From assembly GCA_016845345.1 (NCBI GenBank), contig JAERSV010000004.1:62001-126000 (forward strand): 64,000 nucleotides of DNA, in the 5' to 3' direction. A program made the translations under genes and the position numbers. Each line of letters begins with the position of its first letter. Within the stretch, counting starts at the first letter, position 1. Under the pieces are notes generated by a model. The model ran no database searches and had not been told where the DNA came from. It saw only the letters and a list, made by a program, of their open reading frames with translations. This document shows positions 60,189 to 64,000 of this stretch, piece by piece. Origin of the DNA: Methanobacteriota archaeon. GTDB taxonomy: Archaea > Thermoplasmatota > Poseidoniia > Poseidoniales > Thalassarchaeaceae.

Positions 60189-61192
60189 ATTAGTAGTTCA
60201 TTGACACTCAATTCGAACACTAACCACTGATTATTTGCGGGTTCTCTATCAGGCCTATCTTTGTAAGCAAGTTCAGGTGGAAGAATGACTGTATGTGTCG
60301 TCCCATCACCAATCACACAGCGAAGTACATCACAATCCAAGCCAATTACTCCCCAATGGAATCCTTTGATGTAACAAGCACTTGGAGCGCCTGCATCACA
60401 GGTTGGTTCCGAACCAGCAGTAACTGGTAAATCACCTTCATCAAGTTGTTCTCCAGTATCTGAAATCCATACCTTGTAATGAACATTCATTCTATTACCG
60501 TAATCAGTATGTAGGGACCAATCATCACCTGCTAGCAATCTCACTTCTAATTGCACCCCTGCACCTTCAACAGTTGGATGTGAAATAGTAACCAAAAATA
60601 CCTCTTCTTCAACATCAGAATCTAATTGTAAAACAAGTAATTCCGCTGAATCTCCTTCAATCGTAAGCAAGCCACTTGATGGTTCGCTCACTGAAACAGA
60701 TTCACTATCAACTGTAACTTGCAAATCAAGAGTCGTATTACCCGCGTTATTAACAGCAACAACGGCAGTATCACCTACTCCTTGGTGACGCCATTCACAA
60801 GATACTTCGCCGGGTAACCAGAAGGGCTCATCTTGGGCAGAGAGATTTTCTGGCCAATCCCATGCATCATCTTTAGGATCACACGTGTCGAATAACAACA
60901 TTGCTTCCCAAGCCCAGCGACCATCTTCTTGCAGTGATGTTTCGTCTACCGTAACAAAAGCCCCATCCATTTGTCCAAGGAAAGTGTAAGCACCCCACCC
61001 GACCCATATAATTGATATCAGAAGCATGGCAATTGTACCTATGGACGCCAAAATAGCAGCCCGCGGAATTGTCATCTCATTGAGTCCTAAAGGAACCGGC
61101 GGGTCCTCGGGCTCATCGCTTATCCACGGTCCAGACACAACACACCCTGTAAGCCACCTCAAATCAAGATATGGACGGATTGACTGATTCAA
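60185..61192 (-). CDS. Membrane-anchored FKBP-like protein
   Basis: 335 aa from TTG 61192, overlapping the upstream stop by 4 nt (TTGA). After a Pro-rich N-terminus there is one membrane helix (AAILASIGTIAMLLISIIWV), then an exported region of about 130 residues with beta character, and a C-terminal FKBP-like domain: MNVHYKVWISDTGEQLDEGD, FHWGVIGLDCDVLRCVIGDG, and ILPPELAYKDRPDREPANNQ. FKBPs are peptidyl-prolyl isomerases. Several active-site aromatic residues differ, so catalysis is uncertain. It may help fold exported proteins, which are abundant in this genome. Confidence 0.78.
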   Translation of the reverse strand: MNQSIRPYLDLRWLTGCVVSGPWISDEPEDPPVPLGLNEMTIPRAAILASIGTIAMLLISIIWVGWGAYTFLGQMDGAFVTVDETSLQEDGRWAWEAMLLFDTCDPKDDAWDWPENLSAQDEPFWLPGEVSCEWRHQGVGDTAVVAVNNAGNTTLDLQVTVDSESVSVSEPSSGLLTIEGDSAELLVLQLDSDVEEEVFLVTISHPTVEGAGVQLEVRLLAGDDWSLHTDYGNRMNVHYKVWISDTGEQLDEGDLPVTAGSEPTCDAGAPSACYIKGFHWGVIGLDCDVLRCVIGDGTTHTVILPPELAYKDRPDREPANNQWLVFELSVNELLI

Positions 61193-63987
61193 TCAATGGC
61201 CATTTGGCCCTCATGTTTCTGTCCAAGCCAAGCGATTATACCTAATTCAAGCCCTAATGCAATACCCATCAATAATAGTGAATTTGTATTTATCACGCCT
61301 TGGGCTGCCAATGCTGCAGCCACTAAAGCGATTACCAAATCAGCGGCACCCCAGACACGAAGTGAACGGCGTAATTGTAGAATCCCAGTTACCCAAATAG
61401 TTAGAGAAAGGGTGAGTACAGAGATTACCAAAAATGCACTTATTCCTGTGAGTAATAGCACACCCAATGGTAGGAGGAGATGGGCATCCCAAGACCATGT
61501 TGAACTCCAACCCGGTTTTCGCATTGGAACACTTAACACCAAGCATACAAGAGAAATCAAGCCTAGAATAATCATCAAATGTGGGATGAATTCAACTAAT
61601 CCGTCCAACCAACTTGCTAGGGACCGAGCCGCAATAACAGTACTAAGTACGATGATGCCAACTGCTGCTGGTTGTTGCCATTGGAATGAACGGCGCAAAC
61701 CCAGTACAATTGCGATGATTGCTACAGGGCCAAGAGAAAGCATTGCAACCGAAACTACCCAGCCACCTCTTCCTGCGGCGCCGTGGAAATCGGGTAGTTC
61801 ATGTCGTCTTCGAACCGCTTCTATCCAATCCCACCCTACAACACAAGCCAGCAACACGCCTTCAACTAATAACCATGGAACGGTGTAAGAGAGAGTGTCG
61901 CCTCCTTCCAACGGGGTGAATGGGTCTGTTAGCACTGGCATTGGCATAGTTCCTGCCATCATAGCACCAGCAATTCGAGATACGAGAAGAGTTGCCACAT
62001 ACCACTCAATTGCTGCAGGAATTCGATGGACCAAGTCCTTACGACCCGTTAGGGAAATGCCGATAATTAGCAATACAATGATTGCAAATACCCCAAAATC
62101 CAATTGATTGCCAAGAGATGCCCCAGGTGCTAATCTACCTGTAATTTGCATCAGAGTCAAACCTGCTATTGTTGCAGCAAATGGAGTTTCAATACCAAAA
62201 ATATCTGGTAAACTCAAATCATTACTGCTAGCGCGCCATCGCGATATGCCGATGAGGACGAGAGAAATTGCCCCACTCACAACTAATATTCCCGCCGAGG
62301 CAGAACCAAAATTCCACACAGTATATACTCCAAATAAGATAATACTAGCGATGAAAGCAAGAACAATCACTGGTTTATGGTGAATGTCACCATACAACAT
62401 TTCTTCACGAGATAAATCACCTCTCCTCTTAGACCGCTTGCGCATTCTTTCAGCCTGCATATACAACTCAGGAGCAACCGTTTTGATTGCACCTACTGAT
62501 TTGGCTTGTGACATGTGTTCAATGGATACGTCACCGCTAGCTGCCGCGGCCGCAGCCTCCTCAGAATCAAAATGATAAATTTTTGATGCTTCCTTAAGAG
62601 TTAATTCGGAGTTGCTAGATACTACCGATTCCTGTTTATCGCTTACCACTAATGGGGAAGAGGTTGAAGGTTCACCTGATGGAAGAGAAAGTTGCTCTGG
62701 TTGAAGTAGGGATGGTAGTGACCCACTCGCCTCCAAAGAACGTTGAACTTCATCAATGCGTTCAATCCTACTCCTCCTGTCCTCCCTTGCCCCAACCGCC
62801 TTTAGTTCGGCTCGTAATTCGCCCTGTGCGGCTAACCAAATTGCCGAGCCAACAAACATTAGAGCGGAAAGTGAAAGATGGGTAAATGTCATTCCATCTG
62901 CTGCCATAGCCCAAACTGTTGCCATCAACATCAATGCAGAAGATGCTGCTGGTTTCAGCAATTTCTCCATTTTTCCAGCCCGTGGAAGGTATAGTGCAAG
63001 AGTCAGCAGTACAGAAATAAGAATTATCCAGCCTGTGCTTTCTATCGGCAGTAATTGCTCACCCTCCAACAAAGAAGTAGTTCTCTGATCAAGCGAGAAT
63101 ATCACAGTTTGAGCAGTTAAGAATCCCATCAATAGACTAAGAATGTCCTCGGTTTCGATATTTCTACTAAATAACACAAGAGAACCAAGACCACCTACCA
63201 TCATCAGCATCCAAGCAGCATCAAGCCCGTTGCGCCATTGTAGCAACAAGGTTGTGATTCCAAACAACACCATCAAAGTGCGTGGGTTATCTTGATGCTC
63301 ACCTCGGCATTCTGCAAAGATATTTATTGCCAAAACCACGGCTAAACCTAAAATCAACCCGTAGCCTGAAACATCGGTTCCACGGGATACAACAATCCAA
63401 ATGATAAGTGAGAGGATAAATCCGATATTCCACAATTTCAACAAACCACTATCACGTAATCTCGCACCAACTTCTGAAAGTCCTACTAGACGGCTGGCTA
63501 GATTTACACCCGATTCTCCAAGTGCTTTATTGACAGGATACTGTAATATCGTCACTACGACAAGATACGCAACCAAAAAATTGCCATCCCAACCGACTAC
63601 ACCTGCTGCCAATTCCCAAGACTGATTTGCCGCGTTGAAAGTTTGTGCACCCATTGCCCAGAATGAAATGAACAAAACCCACAGCCATGGTGCAAGTATT
63701 GTTACACCTGCGAGAGAAGGTGATTTTCTCAAAAGGGCTAAGGCCGCTGTACCAAGATGAATCGCCCCCAGTGCGATGAACAAAACCAGTGCCCCGTCGC
63801 CACCTTGGGCAGAAGGGGTGGCTGGAATTAAAATCGTCATCAAGAGAATCAATACGAGGCTACCACCCCACAAAACATGGTCGCTTACCAGCGATTGATT
63901 CGATAGTAGTATGAATGCTGTAAGGATTGCCGCGCCAACCGCGAATATGTCGTACGCCCCGATTCCAAAAGGTGCTGTGAAAGGCAC
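61189..63987 (-). CDS. Large polytopic membrane protein (may continue past window end)
   Basis: 932 aa from GTG 63987, but the frame is open to base 64000, so the true start may lie outside. About 20 hydrophobic segments are visible, arranged as two helical blocks joined by a cytoplasmic loop of about 150 residues rich in Ser, Glu and basic residues (around LREMRKRSKRRG-like and EEAAAAAASGD segments). The first block has about ten helices and the second about ten. No transporter or enzyme motif was recognised. It is translationally coupled to the FKBP-like protein, which could be its partner. Confidence 0.65.
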   Translation of the reverse strand: MPFTAPFGIGAYDIFAVGAAILTAFILLSNQSLVSDHVLWGGSLVLILLMTILIPATPSAQGGDGALVLFIALGAIHLGTAALALLRKSPSLAGVTILAPWLWVLFISFWAMGAQTFNAANQSWELAAGVVGWDGNFLVAYLVVVTILQYPVNKALGESGVNLASRLVGLSEVGARLRDSGLLKLWNIGFILSLIIWIVVSRGTDVSGYGLILGLAVVLAINIFAECRGEHQDNPRTLMVLFGITTLLLQWRNGLDAAWMLMMVGGLGSLVLFSRNIETEDILSLLMGFLTAQTVIFSLDQRTTSLLEGEQLLPIESTGWIILISVLLTLALYLPRAGKMEKLLKPAASSALMLMATVWAMAADGMTFTHLSLSALMFVGSAIWLAAQGELRAELKAVGAREDRRSRIERIDEVQRSLEASGSLPSLLQPEQLSLPSGEPSTSSPLVVSDKQESVVSSNSELTLKEASKIYHFDSEEAAAAAASGDVSIEHMSQAKSVGAIKTVAPELYMQAERMRKRSKRRGDLSREEMLYGDIHHKPVIVLAFIASIILFGVYTVWNFGSASAGILVVSGAISLVLIGISRWRASSNDLSLPDIFGIETPFAATIAGLTLMQITGRLAPGASLGNQLDFGVFAIIVLLIIGISLTGRKDLVHRIPAAIEWYVATLLVSRIAGAMMAGTMPMPVLTDPFTPLEGGDTLSYTVPWLLVEGVLLACVVGWDWIEAVRRRHELPDFHGAAGRGGWVVSVAMLSLGPVAIIAIVLGLRRSFQWQQPAAVGIIVLSTVIAARSLASWLDGLVEFIPHLMIILGLISLVCLVLSVPMRKPGWSSTWSWDAHLLLPLGVLLLTGISAFLVISVLTLSLTIWVTGILQLRRSLRVWGAADLVIALVAAALAAQGVINTNSLLLMGIALGLELGIIAWLGQKHEGQMAID

Positions 63988-64000
63988 AGATAACTGAATG

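Noticed and set aside
1..64000. Prophage, transposon or CRISPR remnant in the window
   Set aside because: No transposase, integrase, phage structural gene, terminal repeats or spacer array was found; the R-M pair is the only mobile-type module.

Overview
The window looks like a chromosomal segment of a planktonic euryarchaeon, most probably Marine Group II (Ca. Poseidoniales) or a close relative; this is inferred from gene content and no database search was possible. Archaeal core genes are present: the S13-S4-S11-RpoD cluster, FEN1, type II methionine aminopeptidase, archaeal pantoate kinase, a Trm11-type tRNA methylase and an archaeal type IV pilin. They sit beside bacterial-style genes: ThrRS with an N-terminal editing region, bacterial-type LeuRS, a CGFS glutaredoxin next to BolA, and a PAS histidine kinase. 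Several promoters have an archaeal TATA box about 26-27 nt before the first ATG, which suggests leaderless mRNAs. Coupled genes often use GTG or TTG starts in 4-nt stop/start overlaps. No tRNA, rRNA, CRISPR array, transposase or integrase was found.

Layout. 1-5.9 kb: end of pyrG, a diverged NAD-kinase-like protein, a proline-rich repeat protein with a SAP-like motif, and thrS. 6.0-8.1 kb: a divergent DNA cytosine methylase and a likely restriction endonuclease. 8.1-9.3 kb: a disrupted Trm11-type gene. 9.4-18.9 kb: an exported membrane protein with an Asp-rich tail, fen, a polytopic membrane protein, a small histone-H1-like protein missed by size cut-offs (14598-14774), a tandem winged-helix regulator, and a large exported protein with a CxxC thioredoxin-like N-terminus. 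18.9-22.4 kb: a two-gene pyruvate:ferredoxin oxidoreductase with NifJ-like domain order. 22.5-32.5 kb: a GNAT/polysaccharide-deacetylase fusion, a class II amidotransferase, a zinc-ribbon protein, an SF1 helicase, an RDD protein, a second proline-rich repeat protein and a coupled run ending in sua5-map. 32.5-33.5 kb: a pilin gene with a long structured upstream region and a strong terminator.

33.6-38.4 kb is a surface-glycan cluster (GT2, two GT4 enzymes, a Wzx/MATE-like flippase; the flippase looks richer in G+C). 38.5-40.3 kb holds redox and Fe-S genes (glutaredoxin, BolA, thioredoxin) around ribulose-phosphate epimerase. 40.3-51.1 kb is dominated by sensing and surface genes: a HTH-STAND ATPase facing an exported beta-propeller/thrombospondin-3-repeat protein, a PAS histidine kinase, an EF-hand membrane protein, an MBL hydrolase, and a membrane-anchored one-component regulator with an exported beta-rich region and two cytoplasmic winged helices. 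51.2-58.8 kb is informational: leuS coupled to a CDIN1/C15orf41-like nuclease, pantoate kinase, rpoD-rps11-rps4-rps13. The last 5 kb is a coupled minus-strand run: a large polytopic protein, a membrane-anchored FKBP-like protein and an unusual methyltransferase.

The strongest leads for something undescribed are the transmembrane tandem-wHTH regulator with a perfect palindrome at its start codon, the STAND/TSP3 divergent pair with a candidate operator, the leuS-coupled CDIN1-like nuclease, and the two proline-rich repeat proteins.
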